A stretch of 64,000 bases of DNA from Oryzias latipes. Lineage: Eukaryota > Chordata > Actinopteri > Beloniformes > Adrianichthyidae. The notes under the pieces were generated by a model, which was not told the origin of the DNA, searched no databases, and saw nothing but the letters and a program-made list of their open reading frames with translations. The stretch covers positions 21,392,582 to 21,456,581 of the forward strand of contig NC_019864.2 of assembly GCF_002234675.1 (NCBI RefSeq), given 5' to 3'. Both the position numbers and the translations under genes were made by a program. Positions 1 to 31,208 of this stretch are shown here, piece by piece (within the stretch, counting starts at the first letter, position 1; each line of letters begins with the position of its first letter).

Positions 1-2608
<2,608 letters not shown>

Positions 2609-4956
2609 CTGAGAACAGAAATCACAGAATCAAGCCAAAAGAAGCAAGACGAGACAGGACAGGACACTAGCAATAGTCCTGAAGTTCAAAAGGTTTTTAT
2701 CTCACCCATCATTTATTTCTGTTCCTGCTGTAAGCTGTGCAGAAGAACCGCAGTATATTTCCTATTAACACGGACATAAATAACCCCTGCAGGTTTTTAG
2801 CTTAGGCGCCTTGAATGAGATGCTGTATTTGACACAAGTGAGGTAAAGAAGGGTTGAAAAGGGTCAAATCCTCCTGAAGGCAGGGCTGTTGTGGAAATAG
2901 TGTGCACTGAAAATAAATCTATCAACTTTGCGAGTGCTGCCACGCAAAAACAAGGCAGACCTGTTCACTAAGCTAAAGAACTGCTTACAAAACAAAAGGC
3001 TGCTCAAAAGCAGCAGTCTGCGTGTGGAAAAGATGTTTAAAGTTTTAATTCATGAAGACTTAAAACCTATAGTAACATATATATTTTGGGTATTATTTTT
3101 TAAATTATTGTTTGACTATTTTGTAACAATGCTTTAGCAATTCTAATTATGAAAAGTGTTTTTGCTCCTAAAACCCAAAAGCTGACCTGGATAAGACTGT
3201 AGTTCTAACTAAATGTGTAAAAGTCTTATCAAATGAATGTCACATGTTTTAGCTAGCAACCATTAGTCAGCTGATAATCGTAAATTGCCTTTAGATCATT
3301 CACAAGAGTTTGGTAAAAGAATCTATGAAGTACTTCATGGGTGTGCACTTAAGACACTGTATAAGATCATTGGCACACCTCCAAAATGCATTTGAGGCAT
3401 AATCAAAAACAGACCAGTGCTGCTTCTTTTTTCAAAACTATGTAATTTTAAATTTAAAAAAATAAATTTTTGAATTGTCAAAAAATTAAGACTGACTTTT
3501 TTATTTTATTTTGAACACAACTTTTATGTAGTAAAAGGAATTGTCGTACTTTTCAAACTACAAGTCACTCGATTATAAGTCGCAGCAGTGGAAAAATGCA
3601 TAGTAAAATTGCAATGTTGGGAGAAATGTATTTAATACAGAAACAAGAATAGACACTTCATCTTGAAAGGCAAATCATAATAATGGAATAGATAATAGAC
3701 AGATGCTCATTTAGCTTCATGAAACATGGAAGGAATCTAGTATATTAGTGCAACATATGAGACAACCATGGCAAAGAGAACATGCAACTAAACTCTTTAT
3801 ATCACTTAAATTCACTAGATCCATTAAATTCTTCATCCTCTGTGTTGCCTTGGAACAAGGAACAAGGCGCTGCTTCTTCCTCTGCCTTGCTGTAAAAAGG
3901 CAAAAACGGATATGTACACCTACAGTGCCATCTAGCAATTGTTGCCTTTTTTTTTTAAATCACAAGTCAGAGCTAAGTTAAACTCACACCCTAAACTATG
4001 CAAAAAAAAAGGAAAATATTCTGAAAAATACAATAAGTGGCATTAATTAATTCTCAGATAATTTGCTGTATGCATGTTTCATTTTGTGCTTTTTTCCCTC
4101 ATTATGTTACAGGCTGCCAATAGGAGAGTAAAAATACTTTGTTCTTAATACAGAACATTTAAAAGATTCATTTCCCAATATTACAATTACAAAACTATAT
4201 TTTTCTATCAGACTGTGATCCAGAAAATCCTTAGCTTTTATGTAAATAATATGTCTGAGGGATTACTGCATTATTTGCATAGAGTCCTTGTGGATCATAA
4301 TGGAGTCAAAATACTTCATTTAACGGCTAGAACATGAAGCTAGTTTGGTTTTCCTTTAGACTGTTTTATCTATGTTGTTTTTAAACCATCCTCTGGTTAG
4401 CCTTTGCCTATGTGTGTAAAATTGTGATATTTTAGTGGTTTTGTAGAAATGTAAAACGTGCTGCTACTATATTTTTAGCCGTAATACAGTACGTATAAAT
4501 GGGGGCTGTCTCACCACAGCTTTAAGACCAATTATAATGAAATAAGAAGAATTGTGGATATTGTGTCCTTGGTAATGTTGCAAATGAACTGCACAGGTCA
4601 AATATGACCCCAAAAAAAGTGTAAACCAGAAGCCAGCGTGTTTTTCGGAGTATAGGCTGTGGTTTTTTGTAAAGTTTGGCTGGGGGTGCGACTTGTATGT
4701 GATTTCTTTAAAAATAAATAGGCTGCATGTTTGTTATTTTCCCACTAACAACCACTGGAGGGCGCTGTATATGTGTTTGTTTCAGTAATTGCGACTGACA
4801 GCAAAGCAGAAGAAGAAGCTACACAGAGGATGAGGAATTCAGTGATTTGAAGTGAGATAAAGAGTTTAGTTGATTTGTTTGCATGTTTTTTTGTGCCATG
4901 GATACTTAACTGTTGATCATTTGCTGTGCTGATATACTAGACACTTATCTTTCTAT

Positions 4957-5489
4957 GGCTGTGTTCAAATTCGGGGGCTGCGTTCGTCCTGGGCTGCATT
5001 TGTAGGCTTCTTATGTCACAGCGCCCCGACAAGTGCCGTCCAAATTCAACGAGTCCTTCAAAGACAACAGTTCGGACACCACTACAGCTCCAAATGCCCC
5101 AAATACTTTTCCGATTTCAAGGATTGGTCTGGTGTATCCTTCTATGCTGTCTATATCCCAAGATGCATTGCGTCCAAACAGGAGATTTTCTTAAAGCAAT
5201 GGCGGACTGTGAAGTAGGACCCATTTACACCTTCAAGATTAAAAGTTGGACAAAATAAGCCAGAACAATTTTGAGCTCCATGCCTGGTTCACTACCGTAT
5301 TCCTCTCTGTTTTGGACTCACAGTTTCTAGGCGAAAAGACATTTGCTGAAGTAACGACTGGAATTATCTAAAGGCTAGACTCGTCCAAATTCACAGCTGC
5401 TAACATTCGGGCTACCCGCTCGACGAAGGACCCGGCCAATGTCGCACAGGAAGTATTAAAGGATGCAGCCCTCGAATTTGGAAACACCC
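4957..5489. mobile_element. MITE-like element with TIR near GTGTTCAAATTCGGGGGCTG
   Basis: The left end GTGTTCAAATTCGGGGGCTG (4961-4980) is matched by the inverse of GCAGCCCTCGAATTTGGAAA (5465-5484). The interior is about 500 bp, with no transposase frame. TATG occurs just outside both ends but is too short to prove a target-site duplication. It lies in the putative tmem263 intron. Confidence 0.6.
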
Positions 5490-6067
5490 TATGTTTCATG
5501 AAGTTAAATACAGTAGTACAAAGAGTATATATTAACTCATTGTTTTTGTCTATTGTTATCCATTAATCGATTTATTTGAATTTGATGTTTAAGAAAATGT
5601 ATTCTTGAGAAAATGTGGTGGTAGTGGTGGGGGTCCCCCCCCCCCCCTCTTTCGCAAGGCGCAGGCAGACGTTAAAGAGGCATCTGGCAAAGAGGAGCTT
5701 GAACCCAATAAAGGAACAGTTTCTTCAGTTATGTAGACCTGGTTCTATTATTTTAATTCAAGACTTGGAGCAACAAACCACATGCTGCAAAATATGTATG
5801 AAGGCCTAGGCCAAATCCACAATCATTCCCTACCCTTATGGCTTCTCCCAAGCCAACATTTAGCCCTCCAAGTGGAGAGAAAAATACGGTCTCCAGATCC
5901 AGAAGTTACTACGACTGGATGATCGTCTAAGTGAGCACGTAGCTACCAGCGTTTGAAAACTAAATAACATTGATTTTATAACTTTAAACAGTCATGCAAA
6001 AAAAACAAAAGTGTAAACTACTATTAAAAGTAAACTTCTGTGCTTCAAAGCACACGCACATGAAAAA

Positions 6068-6250
6068 ATGAGTTCCACCGCCGCGTCACAAGTACGACCT
6101 ACGACCCTACCGGCGGAGGGATATACAGCCCATAGTATTTATGACTCCCTCTTAAAAAAAAACAACAGTTTGGACACCATTACAGCTCCAAATGTCCCTA
6201 CAATTGGAGCAATAGGGAGGAGCCGTATGGGTAGGCAACACATTCAGATT
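6068..6250. repeat. Fragment related to the 4957-5489 element
   Basis: The segment around 6160-6200 shares TTGGACACCATTACAGCTCC with the interior of the neighbouring element (near 5072-5093), with a few differences. It appears to be a second, partial member of the same family. The surrounding 96-codon open frame is not a recognisable protein. Confidence 0.4.
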
Positions 6251-7560
6251 TGGGTTTCATCAACCAAAAGTAGGTCTGCAACACCTGGAAAACAGACACT
6301 TTTATTTAATTGCACTTTGAATCCGGGTCAACTCCCAAACGAGGTTGTTAAAACATAAGCGTTTTGGTTAAGTATATATTGTCATTTGTAATTTTTGCTA
6401 ACAAAAAAAATACAAGAAGTGAAAAAAAAGAAAAAACGATTGTAATCAGAAATCAAAATTGGTGTAAAAAAAAAAGATTTTATTTTTAGGTCATATCGCC
6501 CAGCCCTACTTTCAAGATGAAATGTGTTATCTTGTTTCCTTATTTTGTTGAATAAATGTTTGACTTGTATATTATTATTTTTTTTTATAATGCTTTTCTT
6601 TTGTGCTGCAACTTATACTTGGAGCAAAACAATACGCTACTTAACTTATCTGGTACTGATCAACCCAATCATGTCAAATGAAATGTAATGATAGAAAGAC
6701 TAAATATTATAACTTTAGATTAAGGCCTGTTATTTGATTTCAAAGCCTTTTTGGCTTGTTTATGTTAGTTTACCCTTCATCCTGTTAAGGGTCACTGGGG
6801 AGGTCTGAGGCCTTTCCCAGCTGACATCAGGGGAGGCGAAATAAAACACTACAATAAAAATAATTACAAATATTAAAACTATCATAGCAACTAGGCTCAA
6901 AATAAATGCTACGTTTGAATTTAAAGGGAAAAAAACAAAGAAGCTTTTTGGCTATAGATCATCTCAGAGATTTCAACCATCATCTCAGACAGTAGCTAAA
7001 TATAAAATATGTATTTCTTTTTTAAATACACCGCGTTCAACTTTATTTTATTTGTATCATATGTAAGCTCAATTTGTTTGGTTTTTGGCATTGTGTGCTT
7101 CTCTGTCGAACTACTATTAGCAGCCAATTTTACGTAAACTCGATTAAACTAGAAAACAATATTTAAACAGAGCGAAACTGTTTTTCTATCAATCAAAAAC
7201 GGGTGTTTTGACGAGCTTGTTGTTGATGTTTTTTTTACATTTCTGAGTCAATGACGTCTTTTTTATAAACACATCGCGTCTGGTTCAAACTGAAGCAGCT
7301 TTAGCGTCTTCAGTAGAATATTCTAGTTCGAGCGTCGAGCGAGTTAAAATCGGATTTTAGTTGTTTCTCCTCGCTCAGGGGTTTAGTATTTTCCCAAATG
7401 AGAGACCAATGAATGTCGAGCGCGCGTGCGTGTGTGTGTGTGTTTTTTAGCTACATAACAAGGGGTAACGTCTTGTTTTCGAAAGGGACGGAAGTTTCCC
7501 TCTCGCATTCTCGTGACAAAAACCGAACCCCGAGCTAGCTGTTGTAAAAAAAAAACTCAC

Positions 7561-7741
7561 CGTCGTGAATGTTTGCAGCCAATTCTGGTCACTTGGCTTG
7601 AAATAACGGACACTGATGTTTTCAGGTCCCCAAGTCCTGGAGGGAGGTAGCTTCTGCTGCTGCCCGCCGCCGCCGCTGCTGCTGATAACGCTGGCCTCTG
7701 TTGACTGTGTTATTTTGGAGGAGCTCTTCTGCTCCACCCAT
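7561..7741 (-). promoter_or_regulatory. tmem263: Probable 5' UTR exon of tmem263 with a short upstream ORF
   Basis: On the minus strand a GC-richer stretch ends at a strong donor (GTGAGT, intron starting at 7560), 4.95 kb upstream of the tmem263 coding start, whose exon begins exactly at the ATG. This is the likely untranslated first exon; the transcription start is not visible, so the right boundary is only the first AUG. That AUG (7741-7739) opens a 39-codon upstream ORF beginning MGGAEELLQ, rich in Q and R, that closes inside the exon. A second frame is open for 59 codons and would join in frame to the tmem263 ATG, but it has no ATG, only a GTG, so I treat it as UTR. The assignment to tmem263 is inferred from strand and splice signals. 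Confidence 0.45.
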
Positions 7742-9062
7742 TAAGCACACAGAGGTACACCCTGTTCACAGTCTGGAGCTGCTGCGCAGCAAATACACGC
7801 ATCCCACTTGTGTTTTTAAGAGTTACTCTTAGCGATATATCTCCCTATTAAGACATCTAAGATCGCATATGATATTATAATGGATTATTTGCTTTTTAAA
7901 TCAAATGTTAAACCGAATTTAAGATTTAAAAAAATCCTCATTGTCTGTCTGTTATAATTGAAAAAATAAAATTTTGGTGATGTAACATAAAGAAGATGAA
8001 GTTTGCAATATCATATTGTTGTGCCAACTTTAGCGGAAGGGACGTTTTTTTTTTTTTTTTTTGCTTTACACAGACCAAGCACCGCCCTATTTATACAGGT
8101 GGAACTACGTAAGAATACGTAAGCAAATCAAAGATCGTAGATGCCAAACAGAGCAATAACAGCTTCCGATATTCAGTTTACCTTTTTTTTTAAAAAATAA
8201 ATATGACAAGTTCCACGAGTAGGATTTTTCTGCTCCTGAGAAATTACCAAATTTGGTCAGTATCTTAAAACCTTTTTGATAAACAATAGCAATAACAATA
8301 ATAATATGGTATATAAACAACTTTCTTCATTTTATTGTAATTCTTTATAGCGTGGAAATCACCACTGCAGTAATTTCCCCCTCATTTTATTTTCATTGAA
8401 AATAAAATAAAAATGGCATTAAATTATTTCTTTAGGGGATGATATTGTGTCCTAAAGTAAGTAACGTTGTTTTTTTTTAGGTTTAGCACTTTTTGGAAAT
8501 GAGGTTTTATGGTTTATCAGTTTATTATCTATTATTATTAAAATATCAACTAAATAGTTAAAGAATGTAATCAAAACAAGTAAAAATGGTAATCATATTT
8601 GCATATTTTAGGATCAATGGAAGTAAATCTACAAGAAAAATTTGGCTTTGCTATAAAGGCACATTAAAGAACTCTCAATTGCCTCACACTCTGTGCAGAA
8701 TGTGCTGTTCAATTTAAATTGCCTTGCCTTGAATTGGTATTCAACAGAATCAACTAAAAGACAAATTTTAATCTTAAATTTTCACAAATTGATAAACATT
8801 AAGACTTGATAAGGCATTTGCCTAATCCAGCTTTGATTTCTTGTTTACATCCATTTGTATTGCTTCAGATTAAAAACCTTTTGGCTTACTTTATAAACTA
8901 TACCTACTCCCCTGCCTTGCCGGATATGATATCAAAATTACAAAAGAAAAAAACCATTGGAAAATATATACTCCAATGTTGGTTTATTACCCATGCAGAT
9001 TATTAATGAAACATATTTTGTCTTAAACATTTTCCTTGTTGATATTACGAAGCGTGGGGCTG
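7742..9062. other. Intergenic DNA upstream of tmem263, no genes seen
   Basis: AT-rich with a T tract at about 8046-8062. The first 100 bases presumably contain the tmem263 promoter, but no TATA box or other decisive element could be assigned. Confidence 0.4.
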
Positions 9063-9427
9063 AACAACGGTGCAGTGGTTAGCGCCTTTGCCTCAGTGAG
9101 ATGGCCCTGATTCAAATTCCAACTGGGACCTTTCTGTGCAGAGCTTGCACGTTCTTCCGGCGCACGTGTTGGTTTTTCTCCAAGCTCTCCAGTTCTTCCC
9201 ACAGTCCACACCTGCTTCATAGGTTGACTAAGTACCTTAAAATGTCCCGAGTTGTGACTAAGAGTAAATTCCCCACAGGAAACAGTACAAATGTGTGTGA
9301 TTGTGTGGCCCTGCAACAGGCTGGCAACCTGTTCTATGTACCTCGACTTCACCCAACAGTGGCTAGGTTAGGTTCTGGTAGCCCCGTGACCCTGAAAGGG
9401 ATACAGCAGGGTAAGAAAATGGATGGA
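9063..9427 (+). repeat. Full-length SINE-like repeat with GGATGGA tail
   Basis: It starts CGGTGCAGTGGTTAGCGCC and contains GACCTTTCTGTGCAGAGC, GTTGGTTTTTCTCC and GTAGCCCCGTGACCCTGAAA. It ends ATGGATGGATGA. This is the commonest short interspersed repeat layout in fish genomes. Two opposite 109-codon frames inside it are artefacts of the repeat. Confidence 0.65.
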
Positions 9428-10019
9428 TGAATAATCTGATGCACCTTCTAAATTTAAATTTGTCATTTCACAGAATATATTCCGATTGTGAGAGTAAAAT
9501 AAAGCCCATGACATTTTGAATGATAAATAGTTCCTAAATCAGACCTGAAAAAGTAAGTGAATGGTGCAAGATATTTGAAAAATTAAAGACTGCAGGCATT
9601 TACCCTTTTGCAGGAAACATGCAAATCTAAAATGCAAACAAGTCCACCCCTACTCACAATCTTTTTTTTCCCAGAGACACAGATGACGCTAGCATAAAAA
9701 CATCAAACTGCTTAAATTAATATTTTAAACAAAAATCTACCTCTTAAGGTTTAATCTGGGTATACAAACAGTTTTCTCATAATGACAAGTTGAAAGGAAC
9801 TGTGCGTACTTTCTTTTATGACATAAAACTTAGGAAAATGAAATCATAATATCATTATTTTAGAATTTAAATGCACTTTTAATATCCAGCTTACTGGTTG
9901 CATTAGTCTTGGTAAAACTGAAACTAGGAGATGACTATCTTAGATTCATGATTCTGTTCACGTATGTGTGCAATAACGGACTTTCTGTGCTATAACTGAC
10001 TTTTCATCATTTATTATGT

Positions 10020-10185
10020 TCCACTTTATTGCCCTCCACTTTATTCTATTTTTTTTCATATGTGTATTGAATGGTTTTCTGTACTTATTTTGATAAGATT
10101 TACAGTATTTTTTACCACTGCAAAGCTACTACAATTTCATAGTTTTATTATGTAATGACAATAAAGGATTCTGATTCTGAAGTTA
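10020..10185 (+). repeat. Non-LTR-type 3' end (CAATAAAGGATTCTGATTCTG tail)
   Basis: The segment ends with TGACAATAAAGGATTCTGATT, a polyadenylation-like motif followed by short GATTCT repeats as seen at 3' ends of fish non-LTR elements. A similar end (CAATAAAGTAATTCTGATTC) occurs at 14424-14449 in bmal2 intron 1. No reverse transcriptase frame is present. Confidence 0.4.
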
Positions 10186-10739
10186 AATTTTTTGCCCAAA
10201 CAGTTTGGTTTGGTTTGAAAACAAAAGTAACTGGGGTGAGACTTGCAGAGTAAACACAGCGGTTAACTTTATTATCCATAAACTAAACACAGGGTGGATT
10301 CTGTTGAATGTAGTCATTTTATTTTAGGGTTGAAATCAAATTTTGTGCAAAACTGATGTGCTTAGTGTTTTGATTGAAAGGTAAGTGTTACCATCGAAGG
10401 CTACGCTTTATCATATCCATACTGGGTGTGTTTGTCACCCGCAATTGCCAAAACCCCAAAAATTATCATTCTCCAAAAGACCATAGAAAGCCGGTTCCGA
10501 AGCAAGACAACGCCTTATGTTCAACTCAATATAAATCTTAATTTAAAGTTCCAAAGTCTAACTTTGGAACAGTTAGGGGAGGGCTTGATGTGTAGGTGAC
10601 CGGACGCTCCACCTCTTTTGTATTACTCACATTGTGTAACATCATGGCCACAGTAGAACATAAACACTCACCAGCATCAGTGACTGCTCACCTTTTCACA
10701 AACAGGACACTTGTGCACATGCAGAAATGATACATGCTT

Positions 10740-11110
10740 GACATGTGTTTGCTGGTATGCATATATGTATGTGAATGTGAGAGGATCTTTATCTGTATTT
10801 AGTACATGTCAATATACATTTGTGTGTAGGGTTTGTGGTACTTGAGTGTGTGTGTCCTTGGACAGGCCCAGCCCTTTTTATAAACATCTACATGTGACAG
10901 TATAATGATGAGCCTCGAACATCTTTGTGTTTATAATCCTGCCCTCTCCTGTAGTGTTTCTGTAATCATTATCCATCTTCTTTAACCCCTTTCTCCTTTC
11001 TAGTACCCTTGTCCCCCATCTCTAATCTTCCACGCTGCCTCTGTCATCTATTCTGTGTGGTTCAAAAAGGAACACATAAAAAAAATAATATAAAGTTTCC
11101 ACAAACAAGC
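10740..11110 (+). repeat. Old, diverged relative of the 34.3/44.0 kb retroelement, opposite orientation
   Basis: ACTTGAGTGTGTGTG followed by GGACAGGCCCAGCCCTTTTT closely matches the reverse complement of the retroelement near 34690-34715 and 44380-44410. The pyrimidine-rich block CCCCTTTCTCCTTTC and a degraded AATAATATAAAGTTTCC follow in the same order. It is read as a decayed 3' region of the same non-LTR family on the plus strand. Confidence 0.45.
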
Positions 11111-11289
11111 AAGAATTCTATCCTTTACAGGTCTGTTACTACTTTAAGAAGCTTCCCGTATCCTCCACTTGTTACCTGTCTTAATGTCACCTGTTTAAAC
11201 TGGTGATCTGTAAATGATACCTGTCCAGACCCTTAAACAGTCAGACTGCAACTTCTCCACCATAACCAAAACTAAAGAGCAAACATCAT

Positions 11290-11530
11290 CAGGGAGAGTA
11301 TTGTAACCTGGGTCCATGTAAGATCTCATCTGATGGGATAAAAATGATCTCAAAAAGGGTGAGTTAACAGTTCAGAACTTCCCTGGGGAAACTAGTCAAT
11401 GACCTGGACAGAGCTGGGACCACACTAACAGAGGTTACTATTAAGAAACACATGATGTAATCCTGGATTAAAACCCTGCAGAGCTCTAAAAGACAACAAC
11501 AATCAAGTTTTCCAGCTACATTCTACAAAA
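11290..11530 (+). mobile_element. Tc1-like transposase fragment, decayed
   Basis: The stretch from 11385 (ACTAGTCAATGACCTGGACA, then GAGCTGGGACCACACTAACA) follows the conserved Tc1 transposase segment that encodes N-D-L-x-R-A-G-T-T. The reading frame is broken by stops and only about 240 bases are recognisable, so it is a dead fragment. The identification is by memory of the Tc1 family and was not tested by a search. Confidence 0.5.
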
Positions 11531-12887
11531 GCTGAACCAAATGAGCTGTCTAAGACACTCGAGGATAGAGATAAAAAAGATGAAAAATAAAAAATGAACG
11601 GTTAATGTTGTATTAGAATTTAAAATTAGATTGGGAAAAACCTTTTAGGTACTGACTTGTTTGAATGTGTTTTTATGTTGTGGTCTGTGTTTTTTTCCAG
11701 CTGTTTCATGTGGAGAAACTGTATTTCATTCCCCACACTTATATCACAAATTTACCTACATTTGCAAGTGAATGTAAAACGTCAACAAGCTTAAGCTTAA
11801 AATGTTTACCTATTTTTGTGAAATTTACATAAATTCTGGATTCCCCACCCCACAACAAACTGTTAAAACGAAAAAAAAATCCTTATTAACCTACATTCTT
11901 TGTAATAAAATGAATTGTTCATCTTATAATTTTTTCCTTATTTCATCATGCAATATTGTCAAATGTAGATATTTTAATGGATATTTGAACTCTACACTTA
12001 CCAAATGCATTTTTTTCCATACAGTAGATCAAATTGCATTTTTTGTTTGCATCACAGAACCTACCACCTCCTACCATTGGTTATTGTATAGTACAACATA
12101 CTTATATTCAGCAAGTGAGAAATTAGATTTAAACGAGGTTCTACAAATTTCGCGCAGGCGTCACAAAAATAAAACACAAACAGATCTCGATTTCTCTTAT
12201 GCTTTAAAACGCATTACTTCATTTCAGAAAACATCCCTCATCAACTGCGTGACAGAGAAGATTTGGCTGGTGTTTCTGGCTCAACCCTTATACCCAGAAG
12301 TGATGCTAATCTCACAAAAGGATGTTCCTTCCAAATGTAAGACCGTTTAAAAGGGAAGTCAATGTTTATACAGATTTGCCAAATACAATCTCCTTACTTT
12401 TTACAATAATTTTAGTAAGATAAAGAAGCATTAAGTGTCATGACAGGTTTATTGCAAGCAATAAAAACAAAAAAGACAAAAACAATTAAATAAATATCAA
12501 ACCTATGAAGTCATAAATTAATAAAGATAAGGAAAATAAAATAAATTATGACATCTTTTTGACATTACATTAACTCTTAACCATAAATATACATTTTTGC
12601 ACTTATACATGCATACAGTGAATACACATGACATATTTAATCCAATAAATATAATTTTTGTCAAATAGTTTGATTAATTCCTTGAAAGAGAGCGAGAAAA
12701 AGAACATTTCTATAATAGCACCCCTATTGTGTTTTTTTCTTTACAATATTCCCACAATCCTGTTCCTATTATCTATTTAGAATTATTTAAACTTTATCAA
12801 TCCAACTATACAGATTATGTATCAAGTATTAAATAATACTAGTAATAAATAGTGCTTAATAATTGTTATCAGACGATATCATGACAC

Positions 12888-13062
12888 CAGGGCTGTCCAA
12901 ACCTTTTGCTAAAAGGGTTTAATTTGGTGAAATGAAAATGTATGAGAGCCATCCATGAAGCCTGCATAAATCAAATATGCTGTTTTGTGTCTCTATTAAA
13001 TATACTGGTTTGCGGGCTGGGCCTTCAATTGGCTCACGGCCGGACTTTGGACATGCGTCCTG
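12888..13062. mobile_element. Short hAT-type MITE in the bmal2 upstream region
   Basis: CAGGGCTGTCCAAACCTTTT at the left and the inverse of CGGACTTTGGACATGCGTCC at the right form the terminal repeats typical of small hAT elements. It ends 437 bases before the bmal2 start codon, so it could lie inside the promoter. No 8-bp duplication was seen. Confidence 0.55.
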
Positions 13063-13199
13063 AATTTTTTAACTATTCCAGAAATCATAGAAATTTGAAC
13101 TTTATCTCTAGATTTGCATTTGATTGTTTTTTTTACATTGAATTTTTGATTACAATTCATTTTGAAGTATTACTCGTGATTAAAAGTATTTTTAGCACA

Positions 13200-13499
13200 A
13201 GTTGTGACCATGGCGCATCGGTAGGAGGAGATTGTCCTCCGTCTTCCGCGTTCCCTCTGCTCTTACTCGGTCGCTGCGCTCTATCTTCCTCGCGTCACTC
13301 GTCGGTTCTCCCTTTAGCACGTTTTACCTCCTGCATATTTTTTTTAATATAAAAGCTGTTTTAACAACTCGTGCGTTGAGTGGAGTTCCCTGCACTTTTG
13401 GGGGGCCCCCTCGCACCCCGTCCGGCACCTGGGAGCAGTCGACGGCGTTCTCCATGTTTTGGAGCGCCGGGGCCCAGCGCACCGGCTCAGGCTCCAGCC
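13200..13499 (+). promoter_or_regulatory. bmal2: Putative bmal2 promoter and 5' UTR
   Basis: Base composition changes here from AT-rich to GC-rich, with several CpGs and the block GGGGCCCCCTCGCACCCCGT just before the start codon, as expected of a vertebrate promoter. The transcription start cannot be fixed. An upstream AUG at 13454 opens a frame that ends at 13534, past the main AUG and out of frame with it. If the transcript begins upstream of 13454 this overlapping uORF could lower translation. Confidence 0.45.

Positions 13500-31208
<17,709 letters not shown>

Larger units (their letters stand above)
2609..7560. other. tmem263: Intron 1 of tmem263: mostly AT-rich, no genes seen
   Basis: Apart from the inverted-repeat element at 4957-5489 and its relative near 6068-6250, this stretch is AT-rich sequence without supportable exons on either strand. 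Weak repeat signals are ATTATAAGTCGCAGC near 3573 and GTTTTTCGGAGTATAGG near 4639, which look like two halves of the common fish 'gtataagtcgc' inverted-repeat element, and CATATCGCCCAGCCCTA near 6493, a typical repeat end. Confidence 0.5.

Noticed and set aside
7447..7737. 96-codon minus-strand frame as a separate small gene
   Set aside because: It has no ATG, is preceded at once by a stop, and is cut by a strong splice donor; it fits better as the tmem263 leader exon.
9023..9430. Two opposite 109-codon frames
   Set aside because: Both lie in a SINE-like repeat present elsewhere in the window.
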